Assembly: GCA_031359995.1 (NCBI GenBank) | Contig: JANMAT010000101.1 | Span: 62,001-126,000 of the forward strand | Direction of reading: 5' to 3' | From: JANMAT01 sp031359995 | GTDB taxonomy: Bacteria; Actinomycetota; Acidimicrobiia; Acidimicrobiales; Ilumatobacteraceae | DNA: 64,000 nucleotides | Part shown: piece by piece, positions 34,717 to 43,392 of the stretch | Position numbering within the stretch: the first letter of the stretch is position 1 | How the letters are laid out: the number at the start of each line of letters is the position of its first letter | The notes under the pieces: model-generated | What the model was told of the DNA's origin: nothing | Seen by the model: the letters and a program-made list of their open reading frames with translations, nothing else | Databases searched by the model: none | Translations under genes and position numbers: made by a program

Positions 34717-34719
34717 GTA
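34714..34719 (-). promoter_or_regulatory. -10 box (TACCCT) of the esterase operon
   Basis: TACCCT on the minus strand is followed by CGCACC and the ATG of the 8-codon leader, the usual leaderless spacing in this window. Confidence 0.5.
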
Positions 34720-34811
34720 CCGACAGAACCGCAAGGCGTGAGGGTCGGACCGGCGTGAACCCGCGGCGACCAGTCGGTCACGCACCCCGACGGCGTGACG
34801 GGCGCGCGTCG

Positions 34812-34817
34812 TAGGCT
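34812..34817 (+). promoter_or_regulatory. -10 box (TAGGCT) of a leaderless acyltransferase transcript
   Basis: TAGGCT lies 7 nt before the GTG at 34825 and inside the region that a longer GTG start at 34795 would translate, arguing for the shorter protein. Confidence 0.5.
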
Positions 34818-34824
34818 GCCCGCC

Positions 34825-35502
34825 GTGCTCCGCCCCGACCCGCCCCCGCCCGGCCTGTGGGCCCGCCTCCGCGGGCGCCGCCAGCGCCTCGTGGGTGAGG
34901 CGGTGCGCTGGGGTTGGGACCGGGCGGTGGAGCGCGGTGCCATCGGCCCCGACAGCCGGGCCGGCCGCCGTTTCGGGCACTTCGGCGACCGCAGCGTCAT
35001 CTGCTTCCCACCCGCCACCATCTTCAACGAGCGCTACATCCAGATCGGGTCGCACACCATGATCGGCCCGTCGGTGACGCTGTCGGCCGGCATGATCCCC
35101 GGCCAGCAGTGCCTCACCGACCCGGTGGTGCGCATCGGCGACCGCTGCCTCATCGGCCGGGGTTCCGGCATCGTCGGGCACCTCGCCATCGACATCGGCG
35201 ACGACGTGTGGACGGGCCACTTCGTCTACATCACCGACCAGAACCACGGCTACGAGGACCCCGACCGACCCATCTCGGTGCAGGTGCAACCCGAGCGCCC
35301 GGTGATCATCGGACGGGGCTCGTGGCTCGGCCACGGGTCGGTGGTGCTGCCGGGGTCGGTCATCGGCGAGCACGTGGTGGTGGCGGCGGGCAGCGTCGTC
35401 ACCGGACCGCTGCCGGACCGGTGCGTGGCCGCCGGCGTACCGGCCCGGCCCATCCGCATCTGGGACGCCGAGCGGGGCTGGATCCGCTACGAGGACCGTT
35501 GA
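34825..35502 (+). CDS. left-handed beta-helix (hexapeptide) acyltransferase
   Basis: A protein of about 225 residues with hexapeptide-repeat strands (IQIGSHTMIGPSVTLSAG, VRIGDRCLIGRGSGIVG, IDIGDDVWTGHFVYITD) and the conserved HGYEDPDRPI and IIGRGSWLGHGSVVLPGS segments of the maltose/galactoside O-acetyltransferase group. The QNHGY histidine is the likely catalytic residue. It would transfer an acetyl or other acyl group to a sugar or lipid, but the acceptor is unknown. Start 34825 is preferred over GTG 34795 because of the -10 box between them. Confidence 0.85.
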   Translation: MLRPDPPPPGLWARLRGRRQRLVGEAVRWGWDRAVERGAIGPDSRAGRRFGHFGDRSVICFPPATIFNERYIQIGSHTMIGPSVTLSAGMIPGQQCLTDPVVRIGDRCLIGRGSGIVGHLAIDIGDDVWTGHFVYITDQNHGYEDPDRPISVQVQPERPVIIGRGSWLGHGSVVLPGSVIGEHVVVAAGSVVTGPLPDRCVAAGVPARPIRIWDAERGWIRYEDR

Positions 35503-35530
35503 GGCGCGCGACGCGGGTGGCCCCGTCGGA

Positions 35531-36094
35531 TCAGGCCACGTCGAGCGGCACCTGGCAGCTCTTCATCAGGTTCACCCGGGCGAACGCGTCCATGCGGTTC
35601 GACATCGGGGAGCCCTTGTAGGTGGTCTCGGTGAAGGCGTCGTCCTTGCCCGCCTTCAGCACCAGCGAGTGGGCCTCGCGGTCCGTCAGGTAGACGTCGT
35701 AGTCGGCCAGCCACTGGGTGGCGAGCTTGCGGGTGGTGTCATCGGCGATGGGCACCGCCTTCAGCGCGGCGAGTTCCTCACCGATCATGGCGTTGGCCCG
35801 GTCGAGCACCACGGCCCGCCGGCGGAGGGCCTCGGTCAGCGGCTGGATGTCCCGGAAGGTGCGCGCCGGCGGCAGGGCGTAGATGCGGGCCCGGTCGCTG
35901 GCACAGCGAGCCTCGGCGGCGACCGCCCACGCCCGGTCGGGCACCTTGTCGGGTGACTTCCCCGACGCGAAGAAGAACGCGAAGATGTACATCGCGGTGA
36001 TGGCGACGACGAGCACGCCCAGCCCGGTGAGGGCCAACTTGGAGCGGGAACGCTCCGTCTCGGCAGGTGGGCGTTCATCGGCGCGGGAGATCAC
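35531..36094 (-). CDS. hypothetical single-pass membrane protein
   Basis: A protein of about 187 residues with a short basic N-terminus, one membrane helix (LALTGLGVLVVAITAMYIF, residues about 20-42) and an extracytoplasmic helical domain of 140 residues containing two cysteines (ARCASD and MKSCQV) that could form a disulfide. The sequence TDREAHSLVLKAGKDDAFTE is well ordered, but I recognise no family. It is divergent from the ABC exporter. The GTG start at 36094 is a best guess; a near-match -10 (CAACCT) sits 7 nt upstream. Confidence 0.65.
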   Translation of the reverse strand: MISRADERPPAETERSRSKLALTGLGVLVVAITAMYIFAFFFASGKSPDKVPDRAWAVAAEARCASDRARIYALPPARTFRDIQPLTEALRRRAVVLDRANAMIGEELAALKAVPIADDTTRKLATQWLADYDVYLTDREAHSLVLKAGKDDAFTETTYKGSPMSNRMDAFARVNLMKSCQVPLDVA

Positions 36095-36197
36095 GACACC
36101 CAGGTTGCCCCACCGGCGGGGTCCACTCCAGCCGGACCGACCCGACGTGTCGAAAAGCACGCCGGGGGAGCGGGGCGCGAGTTGCTAGAACGGGGGC

Positions 36198-37964
36198 ATG
36201 CCGTCCTCTTCCGCGCGCCCGCGCACGGTGAGCCGGGGCGTGCGCATGCTGCGCCAGCAGGTGCGCCTGCACCCGCGCGTCTTCGCCGTGGCCGTGGCCG
36301 GCGCTGCGATCTACGGCGGTGCCACGGTGGCGTCGTCATGGGCGCTGCGTTGGACGATCGACCATGCGGTGCTGCCCCGCTTCCGCACCGGCCACGTGGC
36401 CACCGGCACCGTGGTCGCGGGCGCCGTCGCCATCGTGGCCGTAGGCCTCGTCCGTGCGGTCGGCGTGGTGTTCCGGCGCGGCTGGGCTGGTCGCACCCAG
36501 TGGTCGGTCATCAGCTCCGTGCGCCGCCAGCTGGGCCGGCGGTACCTCGAGCAGCCCGGTGCCTGGCACAACCGCCAGATCGGCGGCGAGCTCGTGGCCC
36601 ACGTGGGCGTCGACGCCGAGGCCGCCACCGACGCCCTCGGTCCGCTGCCGTTCGCAACGGGGGTCGTCGTGCTGCTGGTGACCGCCACCGTGGTGCTGCT
36701 GCGGACCGACTGGGTGCTCGGCGGCGCCGCCGTGGTGCTGTTCCCGGTGATCTCGGGCCTGAACGTGTGGTACCAGCACCGCGTCACCCGACCGGCCGAA
36801 GCGGCCCAGCACCGCCTCGGCGAGCTCTCGGCGCTGGTGCACGAGAGCCTCGAAGGTGCCCTGCTGGTGAAGGCGCTGGGCCAGGAGGGGCGCGAGGTCG
36901 CCCGCGTCGCCGCCACCGCCGAGGGCCTGCGCATCGCCAAGGTGCGCACCGCGACCATGCGGGCCGACTTCGAGGCCCTGCTCGACGGCCTGCCGGCACT
37001 GGCCAACGTGGGCCTGGTGGCCCTGGGGGCCCGCCGGGTGGCCGCCGGCGCCATCACCGTGGGTGACGTGACCGGGTTCGTGTACCTCTACGGCCTGCTG
37101 GTGTGGCCGCTGCGCACGATCGGGTTCGTGCTCGGCGACCTCCCCCGCTCGCTCGCCGGATGGGACCGCGTGCAGGCGTTGCTGCGCCAGCCCGTGGAGC
37201 CCGACCCGGCGGCGGCCATGGTGGCGCCCCCGGCCGGGCTGGGCGTCGAGCTACGGGGCGTGCACCTCGCCTACGAGCCCGGGCGCGACGTGCTCGACGG
37301 CGTCGACCTGCGGGTGGGCGAAGGCACCACCGTGGCCATCGTGGGCCGCACCGGCGCCGGCAAGACCACGCTGATGCAGGTGATCGCCGGCCTGCTCGCG
37401 CCCGATCGGGGCTCGGTGGCGGTGGCGCCCGGCGCCCGGCGGCTCGTGTTCCAGGAGGCGTTCCTGTTCGCCGGTTCCATCGCCGACAACGTGGGGCTGT
37501 GGCGGCCGCTGCCCGAGCAGGAGCCGGCCCGCTCGCTGGCGCTGGCGGCGGCCGACTTCGTCGACGAGCTACCCGCTGGGGCCGACACCGTGGTGGGCGA
37601 GCGGGGCGTGTCGCTGTCGGGCGGGCAACGCCAGCGCGTGGCGGTGGCCCGGGCCCTGGCCGGGAGCCCGCGCGTGCTGCTGCTCGACGACGTGACCTCG
37701 GCGCTCGACCCCACCACCGAAGCCCGTGTGCTGCAGAACCTGCGCCGAGGGCTGGGCGACGTGACCACCGTGCTGGTGGCCAGCCGCCCTTCCACCATCG
37801 CCCTCGCCGACGTGGTCGTGTACCTCGAGGACGGTCGGGTCGTGGCCCAGGGCCCCCATGACGACCTGCTCGCCGCCCACCCCGGCTACCGAGAGCTGGT
37901 CGAGGCCTACGCGCGCGACCGCGACGACGCCAGCCCGGTCGAGGTGGTGGGCGGCCATGGATGA
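36198..37964 (+). CDS. ABC exporter half-transporter with degenerate ATP site (subunit 1)
   Basis: A 588-residue type IV ABC half-transporter: six-helix membrane domain (residues about 25-320) and NBD (about 345-570). Walker A is GRTGAGKT (383-390) and the signature is canonical LSGGQ (473-477). The residue after Walker B is Asp rather than catalytic Glu (LLLDD, Asp498), and the H-loop His is Ser (VASRPS, Ser529). These are the marks of the inactive half of a heterodimeric exporter such as TM287/TM288. It overlaps the next gene by 8 nt. The substrate may be a lipid, drug or peptide. Confidence 0.92.
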   Translation: MPSSSARPRTVSRGVRMLRQQVRLHPRVFAVAVAGAAIYGGATVASSWALRWTIDHAVLPRFRTGHVATGTVVAGAVAIVAVGLVRAVGVVFRRGWAGRTQWSVISSVRRQLGRRYLEQPGAWHNRQIGGELVAHVGVDAEAATDALGPLPFATGVVVLLVTATVVLLRTDWVLGGAAVVLFPVISGLNVWYQHRVTRPAEAAQHRLGELSALVHESLEGALLVKALGQEGREVARVAATAEGLRIAKVRTATMRADFEALLDGLPALANVGLVALGARRVAAGAITVGDVTGFVYLYGLLVWPLRTIGFVLGDLPRSLAGWDRVQALLRQPVEPDPAAAMVAPPAGLGVELRGVHLAYEPGRDVLDGVDLRVGEGTTVAIVGRTGAGKTTLMQVIAGLLAPDRGSVAVAPGARRLVFQEAFLFAGSIADNVGLWRPLPEQEPARSLALAAADFVDELPAGADTVVGERGVSLSGGQRQRVAVARALAGSPRVLLLDDVTSALDPTTEARVLQNLRRGLGDVTTVLVASRPSTIALADVVVYLEDGRVVAQGPHDDLLAAHPGYRELVEAYARDRDDASPVEVVGGHG

Positions 37965-39774
37965 AGCGACCCTCGCCCAACAGCCGATCGGGGTCGTCCA
38001 CACCCTCGTGACGGGTTGGCGGGCCAGCCCCGAGCTCCGCCGCGGCCTGCCCGGCACCGTGGCGTTCGCGTTCGCGGCATCGGCCGGGCGCATCACCGTG
38101 CCCGTGCTCGTGCAGCAGGCGATCGACAAGGGCCTGAACGACTCCGGCATCGACGTCGGCCTGATCACGCGGCTCTGCCTGTTCGGCGCGGTGGCCGTGA
38201 TGGTGTCCACGTGGTGCAACCGCATGGCGGTGACGCGCCTGGCGCGCGCCTCGGAGAGCGCGCTGGCGGCGATGCGGGTCCGGGCCTTCGCCCACGTGCA
38301 CGCGCTGAGCCTGGCCGACCAGGCCGAGTACCGCCGTGGCGCCCTCGTCGCGCGCGTCACCAGCGACATCGAGAGCATGTCGCAGTTCTTCACCTGGGGC
38401 GGCGTGGCCTACCTGCTCGACGGCACGCTCATGGTCGTCGTGGCCGTCGTGATGGTGGTGTACGACCCGCTGCTGGCCGTCGTCGCGTTCGTCATCGCGG
38501 CACCGCTGTTCGTCGTCCTGCGAGCCATCCAGCGTCGCCTGGTGCAGGCCTACGCCGCCAGTCGGGCGGCCAACGCCGAGCTGCTGTCGGTGACCTCGGA
38601 GCTGGTGGGCGGCGCCATGGTGGTGCGCGCCTACGACGCCGGTGACGCCATGGAGGCCCAGCTCGACGTGGCCGTCGCCCGGCACAAGAAGATGGCCGTA
38701 CGGGCCAGCACCATCGGCGCGCTGCTGTTCCCCTCGGGCGAGGTGGTGTCGGTGATCACCATCGCCGCGCTGGTGGCGGTGGGCGTGGCCCGCGGTCCGG
38801 GGGCGGGGCTGACCGCCGGCCAGCTCGTGGGCTTCATCTTCCTGGCCTACCGCTTCCTGGAACCCATCGCCGAGTTCACCGAGATCATCGACCAGACCCA
38901 GACGGCCGTGGCGGGCTGGCGGCGCGTGCTCGCCCTGCTCGAGCGGCCCATCGAGGTCGCCGACCCCGTTCCGGGGGCCGAGCTGGCGCCCGAGCCACCC
39001 GCCGTCGAGCTCGAGGCGGTGTCGTTCGCCTACCGGCCCCGCCACACGCCGACGGCCGACGACATCGACGGGGCCCACGAACCGACGTTGGCGCTGCAGG
39101 ACGTGAGCTTCCGGATCGAGCCGGGCACGTCGGTCGCGGTGGTGGGGCCCACCGGGTCGGGCAAGAGCACACTGGCCCGTCTGGTGACGCGGCTGGCCGA
39201 CCCCACCGCCGGCGTGGTGCGCATCGGCGGCATCGACGCCCGCGAGATCGCCGTCGCGTCGCTGCGCCACACCGTGATGCTCGTGCCCCAGGAGCCGTTC
39301 CTGTTCAACAGCACGGTCCTCGACAACGTCCGCTTCGCCCGGCCCGGCGCCGCCGATGCCGACGTGGCCACCGCGTTCGCCGAGCTCGGGCTGGACGACT
39401 GGATCGAGGGCCTGCCCGCCGGGCTGGCCACGGCCACCGGCGAGCGCGGTGACCAGCTCTCGGCCGGCGAGCGCCAGCTCGTGGCCCTGGCGCGCGCCCA
39501 CCTGGTCGGCGCCGTGGCTCTGGTGCTCGACGAGGCCACCTCGTCGGTCGACCCCGCCACCGAGGCCAGGCTGGCCGCCGCCCTGGCGTCGCTGGCCCGG
39601 GGGCGCACCACGATCACCATCGCCCACCGGCTGTCCACCGCGGCGCGCGCCGATCGCATCCTGGTCTTCGAACGCGGCCACCTGGTGGAAGACGGCAGCC
39701 ACGGCGACCTGGTGGCCGCCGGCGGGCACTACGCCACCCTCTGGCGCAGCTGGCTGGCCGCCACCGAAGCCTGA
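37957..39774 (+). CDS. ABC exporter half-transporter with canonical ATP site (subunit 2)
   Basis: A 605-residue partner: membrane domain about 30-320, NBD 345-600. Walker A is GPTGSGKS (397-404), Walker B/Glu is LVLDE (Glu526) and H-loop His557 is in IAHRLST. All catalytic residues are intact, but its signature motif is altered to LSAGE (501-505). In the dimer its Walker site pairs with the good LSGGQ of subunit 1, giving one active and one degenerate site. An unusual 14-residue insertion (RHTPTADDIDGAHE) follows the A-loop tyrosine of the NBD. Confidence 0.92.
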   Translation: MDEATLAQQPIGVVHTLVTGWRASPELRRGLPGTVAFAFAASAGRITVPVLVQQAIDKGLNDSGIDVGLITRLCLFGAVAVMVSTWCNRMAVTRLARASESALAAMRVRAFAHVHALSLADQAEYRRGALVARVTSDIESMSQFFTWGGVAYLLDGTLMVVVAVVMVVYDPLLAVVAFVIAAPLFVVLRAIQRRLVQAYAASRAANAELLSVTSELVGGAMVVRAYDAGDAMEAQLDVAVARHKKMAVRASTIGALLFPSGEVVSVITIAALVAVGVARGPGAGLTAGQLVGFIFLAYRFLEPIAEFTEIIDQTQTAVAGWRRVLALLERPIEVADPVPGAELAPEPPAVELEAVSFAYRPRHTPTADDIDGAHEPTLALQDVSFRIEPGTSVAVVGPTGSGKSTLARLVTRLADPTAGVVRIGGIDAREIAVASLRHTVMLVPQEPFLFNSTVLDNVRFARPGAADADVATAFAELGLDDWIEGLPAGLATATGERGDQLSAGERQLVALARAHLVGAVALVLDEATSSVDPATEARLAAALASLARGRTTITIAHRLSTAARADRILVFERGHLVEDGSHGDLVAAGGHYATLWRSWLAATEA

Positions 39775-39829
39775 GGGCGACGAGTCGGGCGGCCGGTGTC
39801 GTCGCCCGATCCGGGAGCGAGCCCGTGGG

Positions 39830-39835
39830 TAGGAT
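39830..39835 (+). promoter_or_regulatory. -10 box (TAGGAT) of a leaderless lipoprotein transcript
   Basis: TAGGAT is 7 nt before the GTG at 39843 and would be inside the coding region if GTG 39825 were used. Confidence 0.5.
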
Positions 39836-39842
39836 CGCTCGG

Positions 39843-40253
39843 GTGTTGCGCCGCTGCGGTCTCGTCGTGTCCCTGACCCTCGCGCTGTCGGCGTGCGCAC
39901 CGAAGCCGACGGCACTCGAGCAGTACTGCGACGTGGTCCGCCAAGCCGAGGCCACGTACGACCCGCTGTCCAAGCCCGGGTCGCTGATCGACCCGGTCGT
40001 GGTGCGCAAGGCACTGACCGAGCGGGTCTCCACGCTGCGGTCGCTGGCCGAGGCCGCCCCCGACGCGGTGAAGGCCGACGCCGCCGTCGTGCGCGACCGG
40101 GTCATCGAGGTCGTGAACGCGCTGGCCGCCCGCAACTACGACTCGTTGTCGGCCAACGCCGACCCCGCCATCGCCGCAGTCCTCAACGACACCCGCTTCA
40201 GCACGGCGACCAAGACGCTGGCGGCCTTCAACGCCGCCCGTTGCCCGGCCTGA
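39843..40253 (+). CDS. small secreted lipoprotein of unknown function
   Basis: A protein of 136 residues with a lipoprotein signal peptide (basic RR, hydrophobic core, lipobox LSAC with Cys18) and a 115-residue helical domain with two further cysteines (QYCDV, ARCPA) that may pair. No family is recognised. It follows the ABC exporter by 68 bp but has its own leaderless-type promoter. The GTG at 39843 gives a clean signal peptide. Confidence 0.75.
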   Translation: MLRRCGLVVSLTLALSACAPKPTALEQYCDVVRQAEATYDPLSKPGSLIDPVVVRKALTERVSTLRSLAEAAPDAVKADAAVVRDRVIEVVNALAARNYDSLSANADPAIAAVLNDTRFSTATKTLAAFNAARCPA

Positions 40254-40424
40254 GCACCGTCGCTGCCTCTTCCGCACCGCATCCGCGGGTGCTCTTCTAC
40301 GTTGTCGCTACCGGCTCGGGTGGTCGGTGGCGCTGAGAGGCCGCGGGTGGTGCGGGTCCTCCTGGGTGGTGCCACTGATCACCCGGTCGCTCGGAACGGG
40401 ACGGACCGGTTCGGGTGCGCAAGC

Positions 40425-40466
40425 GGTGGCGGTTTCAGGAGTGGCCCGGGCGGACGGGCCGCCACC
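40425..40466. terminator. nested hairpin between convergent lipoprotein and alcohol dehydrogenase genes
   Basis: GGTGGCGG at 40425-40432 pairs with CCGCCACC at 40459-40466, and GCCCG/CGGGC pair inside. It lies in the 243-bp gap between converging genes, where nothing else is recognisable. Confidence 0.5.
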
Positions 40467-40496
40467 TGGCGCGCCCGCGCACCCCCGGCCGGCGCG

Positions 40497-41513
40497 TCAG
40501 CGCCGCGGATCGACCAGCACCTTGACCGCGCTGGACGGATCGTCGGCCAGCCGCTCGATCGCGGCGGGCAGCTCGCTCAACCCGACGGTCGAATCGTGCA
40601 ACGGCGTGACCCGCACGCGCTCGTCGGCGATCAGGTCCATCGCCTCGCCGAACTCGTGGTGCAGGTAGCCGAGCGACGCCACCACCGTCACCTCCTTCAC
40701 GAGCCACGCACCGGGTGCGATGGTGGCGGTGCCCGACGCCAGCCCCACCAGGTTCACCACGCCCCCGCGCCGCACCAGATCGACGGCGCGCTGCACCGTG
40801 GCGGGCACGCCGGCGCACTCGTACACGAGGTCGGCACCGGCGCCGAGCACGTCGGCCGCCGCCTCGGGCGACACGGCGGCGTCGGCCCCCAGTGCCGTGG
40901 CCAGCTCGCGCCGGGCCGGGTTCGGCTCGATGGCCACGATGCGCCCGGCGCCGGCGGCCCGGGCGCACTGCAGGGTCAGCAGACCGATCGGGCCGCAGCC
41001 CTGCACCACGACGGTGTCGCCCAGGTGGGCCGGCGTGCGGCGCACGGCGTGCAGGGCGACGGTGGCCGGCTCCACGATGGCGGCCTGCTCGTCGGTGAGG
41101 CCCTCGGCTACCGGCAGCAGGCGGCGCGCATCGAGGGCGATGCGGGGCGCGAAGGCACCGTGGGGCGGAGCCAGGGCGTCGCGGCCGACCATGCCCAGGA
41201 ACGCCGTTTCGCACCATGCCGCCAGACCCGAGCGGCAGGCCCGGCACTGGCCGCACGCCGGGGCCACGCCGGCCAGCACCCGCTGGCCCTCGTGGACGTT
41301 GGTGACGCCGGCGCCCACCGCGCTCACGATGCCCGAGAACTCGTGACCACAGATGGCCGGGTTGTAGGGCTGGTCGGACAGGAAGCCGTGCAGGTCGGTG
41401 CCACAGATGCCGCACAGGCCGACCTCGACCACGGCCAGACCCGGGCGCGCCTCGGGCTCGGGCACGTCCACCAACTCGAACCGGCGCTGACCGGTCACCA
41501 ACCCTGCCTTCAC
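40497..41513 (-). CDS. zinc-dependent alcohol dehydrogenase (MDR family)
   Basis: A 338-residue medium-chain dehydrogenase. The catalytic zinc site is GLCGICGTDLHG plus GHEFSG, and all four structural-zinc cysteines are in ACGQCRACRSGLAAWC. The NAD-binding motif is GCGPIGLL around residue 175, followed by VAIEPNPARRELA. It resembles sorbitol, threonine and butanediol dehydrogenases; the substrate is not settled. GTG start with a GGGGG site and a TATGCT -10 box upstream; divergent from an SDR. Confidence 0.88.
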   Translation of the reverse strand: MKAGLVTGQRRFELVDVPEPEARPGLAVVEVGLCGICGTDLHGFLSDQPYNPAICGHEFSGIVSAVGAGVTNVHEGQRVLAGVAPACGQCRACRSGLAAWCETAFLGMVGRDALAPPHGAFAPRIALDARRLLPVAEGLTDEQAAIVEPATVALHAVRRTPAHLGDTVVVQGCGPIGLLTLQCARAAGAGRIVAIEPNPARRELATALGADAAVSPEAAADVLGAGADLVYECAGVPATVQRAVDLVRRGGVVNLVGLASGTATIAPGAWLVKEVTVVASLGYLHHEFGEAMDLIADERVRVTPLHDSTVGLSELPAAIERLADDPSSAVKVLVDPRR

Positions 41514-41543
41514 GGCCGCCCCCTGCGCATCGTCGTCGGCGGG

Positions 41544-41549
41544 AGCATA
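41544..41549 (-). promoter_or_regulatory. -10 box (TATGCT) for the alcohol dehydrogenase
   Basis: TATGCT on the minus strand, 30 bp from the GTG start, leaves space for the AGGGGG ribosome site. Confidence 0.4.
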
Positions 41550-41567
41550 GGGGGCGGGCTGCTGCGT

Positions 41568-41573
41568 TACGGT
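41568..41573 (+). promoter_or_regulatory. candidate -10 box (TACGGT) for the SDR gene
   Basis: TACGGT, 28 bp upstream of the ATG at 41602, with an AAGGGGGAG ribosome site between. Confidence 0.35.
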
Positions 41574-41601
41574 CCCGTCCGTCGACGACGAAGGGGGAGC
41601 G

Positions 41602-42393
41602 ATGGCAGACGTGGATCGGGCCGTGGTGGTCACGGGGGCGGCATCGGGCATCGGGCGGGCGACGGCCGAGCTGTTCGCCGAGCGCGGCTTCGGCGTGGTG
41701 GCGGTGGACCGCCGGGCCGACGCGCTGGCGTGGACCGACGGTCACGAGCTCATCCTGGCCGTCACCGCCGACGTGGCGCACGAGGCCGACAACATCGCCA
41801 TGGTCGCCGCCGCAGTGGAGCGCTTCGGCCGCCTCGACGCGACGGTGCTCAACGCCGGCATCGTGGGCAGCCCGGCCATCGAAGCCGACGGCGCCCCCGA
41901 GCGACTCGACGAGGTCCTGGCCGTGAACGTGCGCGGCGTGATGCTCGGCATCCGTGCCGCCGCGCCCGCGTTCCGCGCCGCCGGTGGTGGTGCGGTCGTC
42001 GCCACCGCGTCCACGTCGGGCCTGCGGGCCGACCCCGGATCTTGGGCCTACAACGCCTCGAAGGCGGCGGTGATCAACCTGGTGCGCGCCGCCGCCATCG
42101 ACCTGGCCACGAGCGGCATCCGCGTGAACGCGGTGGCGCCCGGGCCCACCGAGACGGGCATGACCGAGGGTCTCATCGACCGCCCGGCCCTGTACGAGGA
42201 CATGCGCCGGCGCGTGCCGATGCAGCGGTGGGGCCACGCCCGAGAGGTCGCCGAGGTCATCTGGTTCCTGGCCTCGCCGGCGGCCAGCTTCGTCACCGGG
42301 GTCACGGTGCCGTGCGACGGCGGCGTGAGCGCCAACGTGGGTCAGTTCACGCCGCCGGCCGAGCCCGGGGGCGGGCGCCGCCTGCTCACCTGA
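41602..42393 (+). CDS. short-chain dehydrogenase/reductase (SDR)
   Basis: A 263-residue classical SDR: TGAASGIGRA (NAD-binding), LNAGIVG, STSG with the catalytic Ser, YNASK (Tyr and Lys) and APGPTETGMTEG. The C-terminus is Pro/Gly-rich. It oxidises or reduces a hydroxyl or keto group. Divergent from a Zn-alcohol dehydrogenase; the two may act on related substrates. Confidence 0.92.
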   Translation: MADVDRAVVVTGAASGIGRATAELFAERGFGVVAVDRRADALAWTDGHELILAVTADVAHEADNIAMVAAAVERFGRLDATVLNAGIVGSPAIEADGAPERLDEVLAVNVRGVMLGIRAAAPAFRAAGGGAVVATASTSGLRADPGSWAYNASKAAVINLVRAAAIDLATSGIRVNAVAPGPTETGMTEGLIDRPALYEDMRRRVPMQRWGHAREVAEVIWFLASPAASFVTGVTVPCDGGVSANVGQFTPPAEPGGGRRLLT

Positions 42394-42448
42394 CGATCTT
42401 GACCGACGCTTGCTCCAACCAGCGCGACGTTCGGCCGATGTACGAAAG

Positions 42449-43363
42449 GTGAAGTCGCGCGCCAACCTCGTCGCGGACTGGCGCGTTCTCGGTCTGTCAC
42501 CGTGGACGGGCGAGTTCACCGACCCGGCCCGCGAGTCCGACGCGCGCGACTACCTCGGTCTGACCACCGGCTGGCAGTACTCCACCATCCAGCTGCTCGC
42601 CGCCGCGCTCGTGGCCGTGATGTGGTGGCTCGACGTTGCCGAACTGGGCTTCAGCCGGGTGACCGCGCTCACGTTCGCGTTGCGCTGGTCCCTGCTCGTC
42701 GTGTGGGCGGTGGACCGGCCCCGCATCCGGGCCCGCCCGCGGGTCGGCATCGACGGCCATGGCATGTTCGTCGGCCAGGCCCTGGCGGGAGCGATGATCC
42801 TGGCCGTCACCTGGTTCCGCCACACCGACGTGGCCGCCCGCCAGTTCGAGGGCTACATCGTGGCCCTCACCATCCTGATGCTGTTCGCCAACAGCGCCCG
42901 CCAGCGCTTCGCCCTGTCGGCGCTGCTGCTGGTGTGCATAGACGGCGTCATCGTGCTGCGCACCGATCCGTCGGCCAACGTGGTGCGCACCATGATCATG
43001 GACAGCCTGTCGGGCTGGGCCATCGGTGCCATCTGCAGCGTGATCCTCAACTCGTTCCGCCGGCGCGGCTACCTGCACTGGCTGGCCGAGCGCGACGCGC
43101 GCGAGCAGCTCGATGCCGAGGTCGCCCGCCGCGAGATCTTCCACGGTGAACTGAACCCGTCGCAGCTGTTCCACATGCGCCCGGCCAACGGCTGGGCCGA
43201 CTACCGCACGCCGGTGCCCGGGCTGTACCACGCCTCGTCGGCGACCCACGGTGGCGGCGGCGTGACCGGCATCCCCGCGGTGCAGGCGGTACGCGCCATC
43301 GAGGCCGACACGCGCTGCGGCATGTTCGACCGCGTCCGTCGACGCGTGGCCGGCGGGCGCTGA
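42449..43363 (+). pseudogene. chimeric ORF: membrane sensor N-terminus fused to FAD-dehydrogenase C-terminus
   Basis: An open frame of 304 residues made of two unrelated parts. Residues 1 to about 225 contain six hydrophobic segments (QYSTIQLLAAALVAVMWWL and following) and a helical AERDAREQLDAEVARRE stretch like the signalling helix before a cyclase or GGDEF domain. From about residue 230 the text changes to FHGELNPSQLFHMRP, YRTPVPGLYHASSATHGGGG and VTGIPAVQAVRAIEAD, the C-terminal FAD-binding end of carotenoid-type (phytoene-dehydrogenase-like) oxidoreductases. That enzyme's N-terminal 400 or so residues are missing. An in-frame deletion joining two genes, or an assembly junction, explains it best. 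GTG 42449 is a tentative start. Confidence 0.6.
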
Positions 43364-43364
43364 G

Positions 43365-43370
43365 TAGCGT
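43365..43370 (+). promoter_or_regulatory. candidate -10 box (TAGCGT) for the aldehyde dehydrogenase
   Basis: TAGCGT overlaps the end of the chimeric ORF and is 22 bp ahead of the ATG; the AGGAGGTG ribosome site lies between. Confidence 0.4.
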
Positions 43371-43392
43371 CGCGGCGCACAGGAGGTGGGAC

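Noticed and set aside
37054..40014. A 986-codon antisense frame across the ABC exporter
   Set aside because: Shadow of the two exporter genes; no recognisable domain.
39825..40253. GTG at 39825 as the lipoprotein start
   Set aside because: It would place a TAGGAT -10 box inside the gene and lengthen the signal peptide; the GTG at 39843 fits the leaderless spacing.
40254..40496. A gene in the 243-bp gap between the lipoprotein and alcohol dehydrogenase
   Set aside because: No frame shows the codon-position GC pattern; only a hairpin is supported.
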